Assembly (NCBI GenBank): GCA_954871525.1
Contig: OX940869.1
Coordinates: 22,410,001-22,474,000 of the forward strand
DNA: 64,000 bases
Direction: 5' to 3'
Source: Parietaria judaica
Taxonomy: Eukaryota > Streptophyta > Magnoliopsida > Rosales > Urticaceae
In this document: positions 36,180 through 46,188 of the stretch, piece by piece
Layout of the letters: each line of letters starts with the position of its first letter
Numbering within the stretch: the first letter of the stretch is position 1
Translations under genes and position numbers: made by a program
Notes under the pieces: generated by a model
Databases searched by the model: none
Seen by the model: only the letters and a program-made list of their open reading frames with translations
What the model was told of the DNA's origin: nothing

Positions 36180-38067
36180 TAATATGTTCCTTTGTATTAG
36201 GGACTGAAGATTAGTCGCTCTTATTTGCGCTATTTCTTAATAAAAAAGGAATGTAATACGCGTGAGGAATATTTAAGAGCTAATTTTCAATCTCTAAAAT
36301 GTTCTTCGACTTTAGAAACTAAATATCAGTCTCCTATATATATCAGTCCTATAATTACTCACTTTTGAACATTTCAGTTTCTTAAATGTTCTTTGATATT
36401 AGAGACTGAATAACAGTCCTTGATCGTTATCTGCACAAACTATATTACAGACTGAAGATCAGTTCCTAATTCTTTTATTCTAAAGACACTTTGAAAACTG
36501 AATTTTAGTTCTGGAAAAGCTACTTGATCAGCGCCAAATAACGTGAGACTCAAAATTTGTCCTTGATATTTTCATAAATAAAATACATTTTAAGACTAAG
36601 TAATTAGAGACTGAATAATAGTCCTTGATCATTATCGACATAAAATATATTATAGAATGAATATCAGTTCCTAATTCTTTTATTCTAAAGACACTTTGAA
36701 AACTGAATTTTAGTTCTAGAAAAGCTACTTCATCAGTGTCAAATCACGTGAGACTGAAAATTAGTCCTTGATAATTTCATATATAAAATACATTTTAAGA
36801 CTGAGTAATTAGATACTGAATAACAGTCCTTTATATTTTAGTACACAAAATACTTTATAAGACTGAATAATTAGAGACTGAATAACAGTCCTTGACCATT
36901 TTTCTACACGAAAGATATTAAAGACTAAATATCAGTTCCTAATTCTTTTAATCTATAGACAGTTTCAAAACTGAAATTTAGTTACAGAAAAGCTACTTGA
37001 TCAGCGCCAAATAATATGAGAGTGAAAATCAGTCCTTGATATTTTCATATAAAAAATATGTTTTAAGACTATATATCAGTTTCAATTCTTTACTATTAAG
37101 GACTAGTTTTTAGTCCCAGATATGTTCACTATTCTTAACATTATTAGATACACATAATAGATACTGAAAATAAGTCCCGTATAATATTGCGCCATTTTTA
37201 ATATTGAGGTAACATATGGGGGACTGAATTTCAGTAGCCAATTTGAGCTGCCTGAAAATCTAAAATGACAAAAATATATTTGTCACTGAAATTTGGTTTC
37301 ACATAAAGTCCAAAAATATTAGCAACTGAAAATCAGTTGCTAAGATTACAAGAGAAAAAAAACATTCCTTAAAAGATTCAAGTATTAATAAATCAGTCTC
37401 AATTATGCATTATTAAGGACTAATTTTTACTCTCGAATATTTACAACATACGAGTACCACATAATAGAGACTGAATATCAGTCCCCTTAACGTTTGGCAC
37501 CATTATCAGTAGCCAATAAATTTTTTCAACTGAAAAACAATCCCAACTATAATCAGGTAATTATACATCAGTCTCAGTTAAGGATTAATAAGGACTAATA
37601 TTTACTCTTAAATATGTTTATTATCCTTACTATTACTAGCACCACATAATAAAGACTGACAATCAGTCTCCAATACATTGGCGCCATTTTGATTAAGAGG
37701 GGAACATATATGAGACTGAAATTTAGTAGCCAATATGTTTGTCACCGCATTACAGAGACTGAAAGTCAGTCCCCAATAATTTGGCGCCATTTGGAATGAG
37801 AAAGGAACATATATGGGACTGAAATTTAGTAGCCAATAAGTTTTCTCATAATATCTAAAAGGACAAATATATAATCTCCACTGAAATTTAGTCTCAAATA
37901 AGGAACCAAGTGATTAGCAACTGAAAATCAGTCCCTAAGTTTAGTTCCATGAAAATCAGTCCCGAATACCATCAGGTACTGATAAATCAGTCTTAGATAC
38001 TTGGTATTCGAGACTGATATATCAGTCTTTCGCAAACTAGTCCTAGACGCTAACATTTCTTGTAGTG
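36180..38067. repeat. Right subterminal repeats of the CACTA element
   Basis: Degenerate TTAGAGACTGAATAACAGTC-type repeats, including longer tandem blocks at about 36380-37050 (period near 200-250 bp) and at 37080-37990, ending in the terminal ATTTCTTGTAGTG. Confidence 0.85.
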
Positions 38068-38406
38068 CGCACTATGACCCGGTAATAGATCATCACATAA
38101 ATGTGATTAAGTTTATCGATGGTTGTTCATGCCTTAGAAATTCCAATTTCTAATCTAGACCATGGACCTTTTAAGTTCTTTATTCGTGATAGTCAAAACT
38201 CCTGGCATAGACTAGTGTGATGACTAAACATGAGAGCAAAATTAAAGTACTAAGGATCCAACATTCAATTGATATTCACTATATATAATCTACAGATAAC
38301 TATATAAGACTAACATTAATAAGAATCTTTCATTCCTAGGTAAACGACCATAATCTCATACAAGCGAGATCGGCATCATGATAGAGGACATATGTAAAAT
38401 ATGTCT

Positions 38407-38548
38407 AATTTCTCCTAAGCTGAAGGTTGTTGCTAAGGCGATGAAAGTCAAGGATGGGGCTACAAGCGAATTTAATTGCTTTCACTGCAAGAAGACCGGG
38501 CACTGGAAGAGGAACTGCCCATTGTACCTCAAGCAGATCAAGGAATAG
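38407..38548 (+). pseudogene. A-copia gag, zinc-knuckle part
   Basis: Resumes the gag frame broken at 24916. It contains PKLKVVAKAMKVKDG and the knuckle CFHCKKTGHWKRNC (CX2CX4HX4C), then a TAG stop after KQIKE. Confidence 0.9.
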
Positions 38549-38985
38549 GAGAAGAGGAAGGCCTCTACTTTAGGTATAAATGTTATAGAATTCAATATGC
38601 CTACATGCATACACTGGGTATTAGAGAATGCTTGCGGTATTCATATTTGCACTAAATCACAGGGTCTGAAGAATAAGAGAATCTTGGCAAAGGGCAAAGC
38701 CGATTTGCGGGTGGCTAGTGGAGCACCAGTTGCTCCAGTGGCTGTTGGCAAGATCGACTTGAAGACGAAGACATGTTTAATTTTAGAGTTGAATGATTGT
38801 CATTTCGTACTCTATTAGAGACAAGCATTGTTCTATTTTCACTATTACAGACACTCGTTGTTCTATTTTCAAAAATGGTGTTTGTTATGGGGTTGCTTAT
38901 CTTATTGGTAGGATTTATACTTTAGATACAACTGGATATCCAGTCTTTAACATTATACATAAGAGGATAAGACCAAACTGACTCA
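38549..38985 (+). pseudogene. A-copia protease region
   Basis: The stretch HWVLENACGIHICT corresponds to the copia protease active site, normally W-x-L-D-T-G-x-x-x-H-I. Here D-T-G has become E-N-A, which should abolish aspartic protease activity. Downstream frames (VASGAPVAPVAVGKIDL...) follow the family pattern, with stops at 38816 and later. Confidence 0.8.
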
Positions 38986-39650
38986 ACCAGGCATATCTCT
39001 GGCATTGTCATCTTGGCCACATCAGTGAGAAATGCATTACCAAACTCCATAGAGATGGACACCTTGATCTGTTTGATTATGAATCTTACAAAACATGTGA
39101 ATCTTGTCTGATGGGTAAGATGACAAAGAGCCCATTTAAAGGGACAAGCGAGAGCTCGAATGAGGCATTGAGCCTAGTACATTCCGAAGTATGTGGTCCA
39201 TTGCCTATTAAGGCCATGGGAGGCATTAGGTAATTCATTACTTTTAGTGACGATTACCGTCGGTATGGCTATGTCTATCTGATGAGACATAAAGCAGAAT
39301 CCCTTGAAAAGTTCAAGGAATTCAACAATGAAGTAGAGAAACAAATCAGCACGATAGTCAAAGCCCTTTGATAGGATCGAGGCGGTGAGTATTTGAGTGA
39401 TGAGTTTAAAGCCTATCTGTGAGACGAAGGTATCGTCACGTCATTGACTCCTCCACGCACTCCCCAACTTAATGGAGTATCATAAAGGAGAAACCGAACA
39501 CTGGTCGACATGGTTCGGTCAATGATGAACGGAACGGAACGGACTTACCTGAATCCTTATGGGGATATGCACTTCAAAATGCTGCAACGACACTTAACCG
39601 TGTTCCGTCAAAGACAGGTCCTACGACTCCATGTGAGATGTGGCATGGGA
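38986..39650 (+). pseudogene. A-copia integrase region
   Basis: It shows LWHCHLGHIS and, about 30 residues on, CESCLMGK (the HHCC zinc-binding module), then LVHSEVCGPLPI and FITFSDDYRRYGYVYLM from the catalytic core. The first catalytic Asp (normally H-[TS]-D-[VI]-C-G-P) is Glu. Stops occur at about 39231, 39370, 39421 and 39485, and frame changes follow near 39520. Confidence 0.85.
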
Positions 39651-41126
39651 AGAAACCCAATTTGTCGTACATGAAAGTCTGGGGTTGTGACGTCTATGTC
39701 AAGAAATTTATGACAAATAAGTTAGGCCCGAAATTAGACAAATGTCAGTTCGTGGGATACCTTACGGAAACTAAAGGGTATTTTTTCTACAACCGAAAGT
39801 GTTTGTGGTTAGAACCCGAGCTTCTATGGAAGAGGAACTTCTTGCCAGAATCGCGAATATGAGGAACATTGTATTTGATGAAGTAGTTACTCAGCGGACG
39901 AAGAGGAACATATGATAGAGACGGAAGTATCTCATCCGATATATGCTTAACCTACCCAAATGGTTGACCATGATTCACCAGTACTAGTCGGAGCGCTTCA
40001 TGATGTATAAATACAAGAAGATCCCTAAATGGTTGAGGAATATCTAAACAATGAACCACAAGAAGTTGTGGAACCTCCTCAAGAAATTGATGGAGAACTT
40101 CATGATGTAGAAATTCAAGAAGATCCCTAATTAGTTGAGGAACATCTACAAACCGCAGATAATGGGCTACATGAAGTAGAAGTGCAAGAGATAATGAGTG
40201 ACACGCTCACATTGTGCAGATCGGATAGAAGTCGTAATGCACCTGAGAAGTTGAACCTACTCATATCATCTGAAGAGCATGATTTCCACAACTTGGAAGA
40301 TGACGAACCTAAGTATTATAAAGATGCAGTGGGAGGGGTTGACTCTGAGAAATGGCTTGAAGCCATGAAATCCGAAATCGACTCCATGTATACAAACCAA
40401 GTGTGGGACTTGGCTGATGCGCCCAAAGGAATGAAACCCATTGGATGCAGATGGGTCTTCAAGAAGAAGAAGGATATGGACGGAAATGTACAAACGTATA
40501 AAGGGAGACTGGTTGTGAAAGGGTTCCACCATATTTATGGTATTGACGTTTAGAAAAGTTTGCTCCCATATACATGTTCAAGTCTATTAGGATTTTTCTT
40601 GCTATTGCCGCATTTTATGACTATGAGATATGGTAAATGGATGTAAGGACTCCCTTCCTAAATGAGATTTTTTATAGAGAAAGTATATAGGATACAAACT
40701 GAAGGGTTCATAGATCCAAACCACACTCAAAAGGTCTGCAAGTTGAACATATCTATTTACGGCCTGAAGCAAGCATCTCGAAGTTGGAACAAGTGCTTTA
40801 ATGAGATCATAACTCAATTTGGATTCATTAAAAACGCAGTGGACCCGTGCATGTAGAAGAAAAATAGTGGGAGAACAGTCGTCTTCCTGATTCTATATGT
40901 TGATGAGATACTGATGATGGAGACTGATATACCGGAACTCCAAAAGGTAAATGAGTGGTTGGGAAAGAATGTCTCAATGAAGGGCTTAGGCGAGGCTTCC
41001 TATATTCTAGGAGTCAAGATCTATAAAGATAGAGCTAAAAGGACAATAGCCCTAAGTTAGAGTACATACATTGAAAAGGTTGCAAAACGGTTCAGTATGG
41101 ACCAGTCGTAGAAATGGTTCACACCC
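39651..41126 (+). pseudogene. A-copia reverse transcriptase region
   Basis: MWHGKKPNLSYMKVWGCDVY (end of integrase/linker) starts just upstream (39638). Further on are EKWLEAMKSEIDSMYTNQVW and PIGCRWVFKKKKDMDGNVQ (start of the RT domain, RVT_2), then LNISIYGLKQASRSWNKCFN and FLILYVDEILMM. The catalytic Y-V-D-D box is Y-V-D-E at 40896-40907. Stops at 40551-40553 and later, and frameshifts near 40555-40665, break it. It made cDNA from element RNA when intact. Confidence 0.88.
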
Positions 41127-41830
41127 ATGACACATAAGTTGCACCTTTCAAAGGACCAATGCCCAAAAGTGGTAGAGGAGATAGAGCACATGAGAAGAGT
41201 TCCATATGCTTCTGCAATTGGCTCACTAGTGTATGCCATGACATGTACTCTTTCGGATATATCATTAGCCTTGAGCATGACATGCCATTACCAGGGAACT
41301 GGCGATAGTCATTGGACCGCCGTAAAGAACATTCTGAGGTTTCTTAACAAATCCAAAGAAAGATGTTTGATTTTCGGCGGAGCTAAACAACTGATTGTAA
41401 TTGGCTACACAAATGCTAGCCTCCAAACTGACCAGGATTATTTCAGGTCTCAAATATGCTTTGTATTTGTTTAAACGGTGGTGCAATCACTTTGACTAGC
41501 ACTAAGCAGCCCACAATAGCAGATTCCACCACTAAGACCGAGTATTTGGCTGCGGGTGAGGCAGCTAAAGATGCAGTTTGGATCAAGGAATTTTTTTCTC
41601 ATCTAGGTGTGATTCCGAGTATAGCCGATCCAGTTCCGCTCTATTGTGACAACAACGGATCCATCGCACAAGCTAGGGAGCTCAGGACACCCAAGACTGC
41701 AAGACACATACTTATAAAGTTCCACCTCATTCGATAGATTGTCAATCGAAGAGATGTGAACAGCCAGATAATCGACATAGAAGACAACGTGGAATCACAG
41801 TTGTCATTCATAGTGTATAGGCATTAGATA
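41127..41830 (+). pseudogene. A-copia RNase H region
   Basis: It contains VPYASAIGSLVYAMTCT, SHWTAVKNILRFL and, after a frame change near 41440, TKTEYLAAGEAAKDAVWIKE and PLYCDNNGSIAQA, the copia RNase H order. It marks the end of the polyprotein at about 41737-41830. Confidence 0.88.
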
Positions 41831-41886
41831 CCTATGAGCTTTTTGTATTTAGTGAACACGTTCTTTATCCTGATGCTTTGACATTA

Positions 41887-41918
<32 letters not shown>

Positions 41919-42933
41919 TAGTTGGGGCATTTTATACAAAAGGAAAAGTTTCATTATTTTTCATATTAATATTAATATTTTTAAAATAATGTCCTTAGTC
42001 TATCATATTGTATGATATTCTAGAAGGTCGTTAGTTTAGTGTCATAATAATAAATAGAGGGCATATGTGACACATTAAGATTATTATGTGATAACGAGAA
42101 AAGAATGGTTCTCGACTTGGGAGAAGTCGTATTCTTAGATCACATTGACCGGAGCTATTAGAACTCTTGCCGGACAGACCCACATTCTGGAAGATCTACA
42201 TGGATTTAAAACCTTAAAAAGGTGGCACTAATATCTCCAGAACAGATGACAAAAATACATGATTCCTTAAATCTGAGCAAAGGTCATATTGCATTACCTA
42301 GGGAGTGAAAAACTTTGAAGGCAGTGAAACGGTATCAGTAACTGGTGGTATAAAAAGCTGACTTTGGGTTTGTCACAGACTTTGTTGAATGTATTTATTA
42401 ATGCAAGACGATAATTGTCTCCCCTCATTGGAGTTATACAACTGAGGGCCTCCTGTAAGGAACAAATTATAAAAAATCATGACCATGCTTAAGTTGGTAA
42501 AGTAGTTACACTTGGTTAAGTTAAAGATACCTAGTATAAGTAAACAGGAAACTGGAAAATGGCAATATAGAAGTACCAAATCCATGGTCTGTGTCACTAT
42601 CTGAGATGTATAGGCAAGAAGGGATACAACTTACATGTATAATTTAAATATTAATTTTGTTGTCACAAGCAGGATTAAATATCGGATCACTGAAATTTTG
42701 TAGATTGGGAGTGAAAATGTCTTATGAGAGACCTCTTGCCACTTATGGATTAAAAACGATAGCCAACACTGCAAAATCCTACTGGGTCACACCGAAATCG
42801 CAACGGAAGCGGAGTACGAAGCGGAGTTTCATAACACAAGATGTTGTTGAAAAAGAAAGGACTTATCAAATGACCAGTAATGGTCAAAGGCACTAAAGAT
42901 TGTACCTTGGAATTCAAATCCCGACATCTTTGT
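41831..42933 (+). other. 3' untranslated region of A-copia
   Basis: Non-coding, with a (TA)n tract at 41895-41920. The only open frames are short and without family resemblance. Confidence 0.6.
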
Positions 42934-42946
42934 GCAAGTGGGAGAT
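42934..42946 (+). other. Polypurine tract of A-copia
   Basis: GCAAGTGGGAGAT directly before the 3' LTR start TGAAAGAAC; same class as the B-copia PPT. Confidence 0.85.
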
Positions 42947-43605
42947 TGAAAGAACCTTTGATGATTAAGTACCCAAAGATTTAGGATTGGAGGTAGACGG
43001 GCCTATGCGAATTAATTGTGTTGATTCACGGCATTGCTTATAGAATCATATATAATTAATATAGTTGACTTATTTGACGAATCAAGCTATTTATTACATA
43101 TATCTCTACCCTTAAATAGACGAGATCTTTAATAAAGGGAAATTACCGATTATACGAGATACACATTAATGAGTGTATATTCTCCCCTCTCTATATAAGA
43201 GAGACAATTCGACCACCACCCCTAACACAATTATAGAGTAGTCGAGTTCTACTGTTACCGAGAGTCCTTGTCTGTTTCCAATCGCCGATTAGGAACTAGT
43301 ATTCCAATTCGGTGATTTCCGTTCTAGAAGACAAGTTCCGTTAGCGACGTGGTGAACTACGTAGAGGCCGAACACTTGAACGGCTCATGACCTCCTTGAA
43401 GGCGTGGTGGTGAAGGCGACGGCGTGACGGAAATTATCTGACGAGCACTCAGAGATCTTGCTCTTGAAGAATTAAAGTAAACGCTAGAGAAATTATTCTC
43501 TCTCCAAGTTAGTTTTAATAAATCGTATTTATCTAAATCCGTGTTTTCTAGGATTTTCTGGGATTTCCGCTTCCGGAGATGAAAATATCTTAGAGAAACC
43601 CAGCA
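42947..43605 (+). repeat. 3' LTR of A-copia
   Basis: 659 bp from TGAAAGAACC to AAACCCAGCA, collinear with the 5' LTR, with TATA at about 43188-43200. A partial second copy of its R/U5 (TTATTCTCTCTCTAAGTTAG onward) follows at 43693-43751. Confidence 0.93.
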
Positions 43606-44536
43606 AATAACTCATATCTCATATAAAGATGATGATTATATGTGATAACTTTTAAGTTATCACATATATGAGTTATCTCATATCTCATCTTTAAATTATT
43701 CTCTCTCTAAGTTAGTTTTAATAAATCGTATTTATCTCATATAAACCCAGCACTCGGTCATTTCTCGCTGATTTATCGCGGTAACTTAATCCTTGGTCTA
43801 TCCTTATTTCGAGCCATGTTCAATTCCACCTATAATTAACTATCAATCTAAAATTCAATAACCTAAATCCAACAATATCTTTTAGAAATAATTACTTGGT
43901 TATTAACTAAGTAACTAACTAAACGAGACAGTTAAATAAATAACAAAAAATTTCAAAGAAAGCGTATTAGTCTAATCAACTAACTAACTAAAGTTAAGGA
44001 TGACAATTCGTGTTTTGTTCTATGTTCGTGCATGATCTACAACGTTTTTTTTTTTAAAATTATATATGTAGACTCAAACCTGCCCCATTTACTAATCGTG
44101 TTAGAAGAAGAAACTCAGACTAGCCCCATTTAATAATCGTGTTTACTTTGTCTACCCGTTTATTCCATTTAACCTATTCCAATTTTAAAAATGATGAATT
44201 AATATAATTTACACTCATTTAACTTAATTCATTTAATTATATTATCTACGATTTTAAATTTACTAACAATTTTCTAATTCATCAATTGAAAGACATAATT
44301 GATAAAACAAAACGCACAAATTTTATTTATAATAAATATCATAACACTTAATAGCATATATAAAATGAATATAAATGCAACTTTTTCCTTATTAATCGTG
44401 TTTGACTGGGTCCCATCGTGTTCGTGTCGTGTACACTAGTTATTTAATCTTGTTAATCATGTTTGACACGGTTGGACACATATCCATTTATGCTAGATGG
44501 AAACCCAATTAAATCGGGCGTAACTGTTGCGTATTT
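43606..44536. other. AT-rich DNA with hairpin and LTR-derived duplicate
   Basis: 43637-43668 is a hairpin with 14-bp arms (TATATGTGATAACT / AGTTATCACATATA) and a TTTA loop. 43693-43751 repeats a piece of the adjacent LTR. 44080-44480 is repeat-like (TAATCGTGTTT, CGTGTTCGTGTCGTGT). No gene. Confidence 0.5.
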
Positions 44537-45302
44537 TGTGACCGGCCTCAAATTGCCAGCCCTAAATAAAGTAAACTGACAAGTTACTACGGGCCTAAAG
44601 CATCATGAGAAATGCCCAAAGCCAGGTGATGAAGCCTTGAATTTGAGGACGAAGTATTTTCATCCCACAGAGAATAATGTAGGCCCAATCCGCGCAGGTT
44701 CCAAAAGGTGAGCTTGGAAGAGGCTTTCCAAAAAGAAAATACACACTGAGAGACGAACCCGCAAGCGTCTGTGACGTGCGCCCAGAAGGATATTCTTAGA
44801 AAGGGCCCCGTAAATGTCGCACTTTGAGCGCATTCTTTGTACCGAATTAAAATTCAAGACATTGGATGTGAGATGACAGGAAAATTTATTCCCACAACCG
44901 CACTTGAGAGACCGAAAAGGTTAATGTCATATTTTGAGCAAACTTTTATATATTTTTTTGTCTTTATTTTACGTCTTCTTTTTATTGTTTTGTTTTCTAT
45001 TTCATTTTGTTATCATTTGGCTTTAACAATACTACATTTAGTTTTTATTTACGATTTGTTGATGCACTATATAAGCACCATGTTGTGTTTGGTAAAACAA
45101 AAAGGTTGACCAAATGAAAAATTCAAATTTTGTGTTTTTCTCTCCAAATCTGAGAGCCTCGTGAGCGAGCGTCGAGTTTGATACCTGAGAGGGGCATTCG
45201 TGCGGGAATAAACTATCGAGTTCGATTATCTAGTAAATTTTATGTGTTTTATGGTTTGAAGATCGGTATATGATCGTTTCTGTATATGGCTATGTCAGTT
45301 TG

Positions 45303-45313
45303 GTATTAGAGTT
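45303..45313 (+). other. PBS-like site of element H
   Basis: TGGTATTAGAG differs by one base from the initiator tRNA-Met PBS core and lies just after the left repeat. Confidence 0.5.
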
Positions 45314-45834
45314 TCCGCGAAGATCTTGAAGAATAACGCTAAATGATTTTCTTCGGAGACACCACGAGTAATCTGATAGGTGTGAAAGGTTTGACGCATT
45401 GACCGAGCACTTAGCCATTGGATTTACATCGCTGTAGATGAGTAAAGAAAGATAAATGAACATTTTTCTCGGAAAAGACGGGATACATGCGACGAAAATG
45501 GGTGGAACACTAATTCAATTTTTTTCCAAACCCATTTCTCGAGCTTTGTGCACGCAAGGTGATCGACATAGAGTCTCAATGCCACAAACAACTATCATAG
45601 CGCGTGACAACACCCACGATGTGGCCCATGACATGCCCTACAACATACACATATTATTCCCAAGGTGCCACGAACAACCCCAATGCCGCTCCAAAGACCC
45701 AAACAGTATGGAAAATCTCAACACATTGTGGTGACCATCCGAGTCACATTTGACTCTATTTTAACGAGGCAGAGTCTAAAAACCTTGTACACATTTTTCA
45801 TAGTAATATTTGGCTCTAATTCGAGGAGTCGGAG

Positions 45835-46188
45835 GTGGATGTCCTTGAGTGCAAGAAATTGAAGTACGTCGAGCCCATGTACGATGAATTGGAATGCAAC
45901 AAAGTCGTTGACGACAAGCCATTTGTCAGGAGGCATTGTATGCTTAGGACTTATACAAAAAACTGGATGACGAAGAGGAGAATGGAAATAGTGACACTAG
46001 CATATCCTACGTATTGCAAGCCGTGCTCGAACCAAAGCAAGAGGGTTGAAGATGCTTTGGTGCTGAGCAAGGTCATCGAGGCAACCACATCAGTTAAATT
46101 TACTAAACGTCAGAAGGGAATGGATTTCGCAGCTCCGATCGATGAGGATACAAAGAACCCATTTGTTTCCTATATTGCTTTCAAATAA
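45835..46188 (+). pseudogene. Unrecognised ORF inside element H
   Basis: 117 codons from an ATG, basic overall, with two Cys (TYCKPCSNQ) and a segment KFTKRQKGMDFAAPIDEDTK. I do not recognise a family. It occupies the gag position of element H and may be a degraded gag, but no zinc knuckle or UBN2 motif is visible. Another frame (46142-46351) continues with acidic sequence to the right repeat. Confidence 0.25.

Larger units (their letters stand above)
33427..38067. mobile_element. Non-autonomous CACTA transposon carrying host gene fragments
   Basis: It starts CACTACAAGAAAT and ends ATTTCTTGTAGTG, perfect CACTA (En/Spm) termini, with a perfect 3-bp target duplication CGC (33424-33426 and 38068-38070). 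Dense subterminal repeats occupy both ends. No transposase frame is seen in 4.6 kb, so it is non-autonomous. Its centre (about 34925-36100) has a different base composition and holds fragments of at least two host genes, as known for gene-capturing CACTA elements. Confidence 0.95.
24917..38401 (-). mobile_element. B-copia: gag-only Ty1/copia-like element nested in A-copia
   Basis: A minus-strand element with left LTR (24917-26809), right LTR (31686-38401, itself hit by the CACTA element), PBS (31682-31671), PPT next to 26810, and gag on the minus strand. Nothing resembling PR, IN, RT or RNaseH is seen in the 1.8 kb between gag and the 3' LTR, so it looks non-autonomous. TGTCT on both sides (24912-24916 and 38402-38406) is a candidate target duplication and restores the A-copia gag frame. 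In that case the right LTR lacks its last nine bases. Confidence 0.88.
31686..38401 (-). repeat. 5' LTR of B-copia (right copy), split by a CACTA element
   Basis: The parts are 31686-33426 and 38068-38401. The pre-insertion sequence GACCGCACTATGA is intact in the left LTR (about 26466). A (GA)n tract at 32199-32220 and the (AT)n at 32379-32404 are specific to this copy. The outer end lacks TGTCCAACA, which is present in the left copy. Confidence 0.85.
22059..43605 (+). mobile_element. A-copia: decayed Ty1/copia retrotransposon split by nested insertions
   Basis: It has two LTRs (22059-22727 and 42947-43605), a PBS TGGTATCAGAGC complementary to initiator tRNA-Met, a purine-rich PPT, and gag-PR-IN-RT-RNaseH remnants in copia order. 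The outer flanks GATAA and AATAA fit a 5-bp duplication with one mismatch. The interior is interrupted at 24917-38401 by B-copia, so the original element was about 8 kb. Many stops and frameshifts make it inactive. LTRs are clearly diverged (scattered substitutions and indels), so the insertion is not recent. Confidence 0.92.

Noticed and set aside
33427..38067. Possible CRISPR-like array of short repeats
   Set aside because: The repeats are degenerate, in both orientations, without uniform spacers, and lie in a plant CACTA element; they are subterminal repeats.
40266..41486. Minus-strand ORFs across A-copia RT/RNase H
   Set aside because: Antisense shadows of the polyprotein.
22054..43610. 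Perfect target duplication for A-copia
   Set aside because: The flanks GATAA and AATAA differ at one base; reported only as a degraded duplication.
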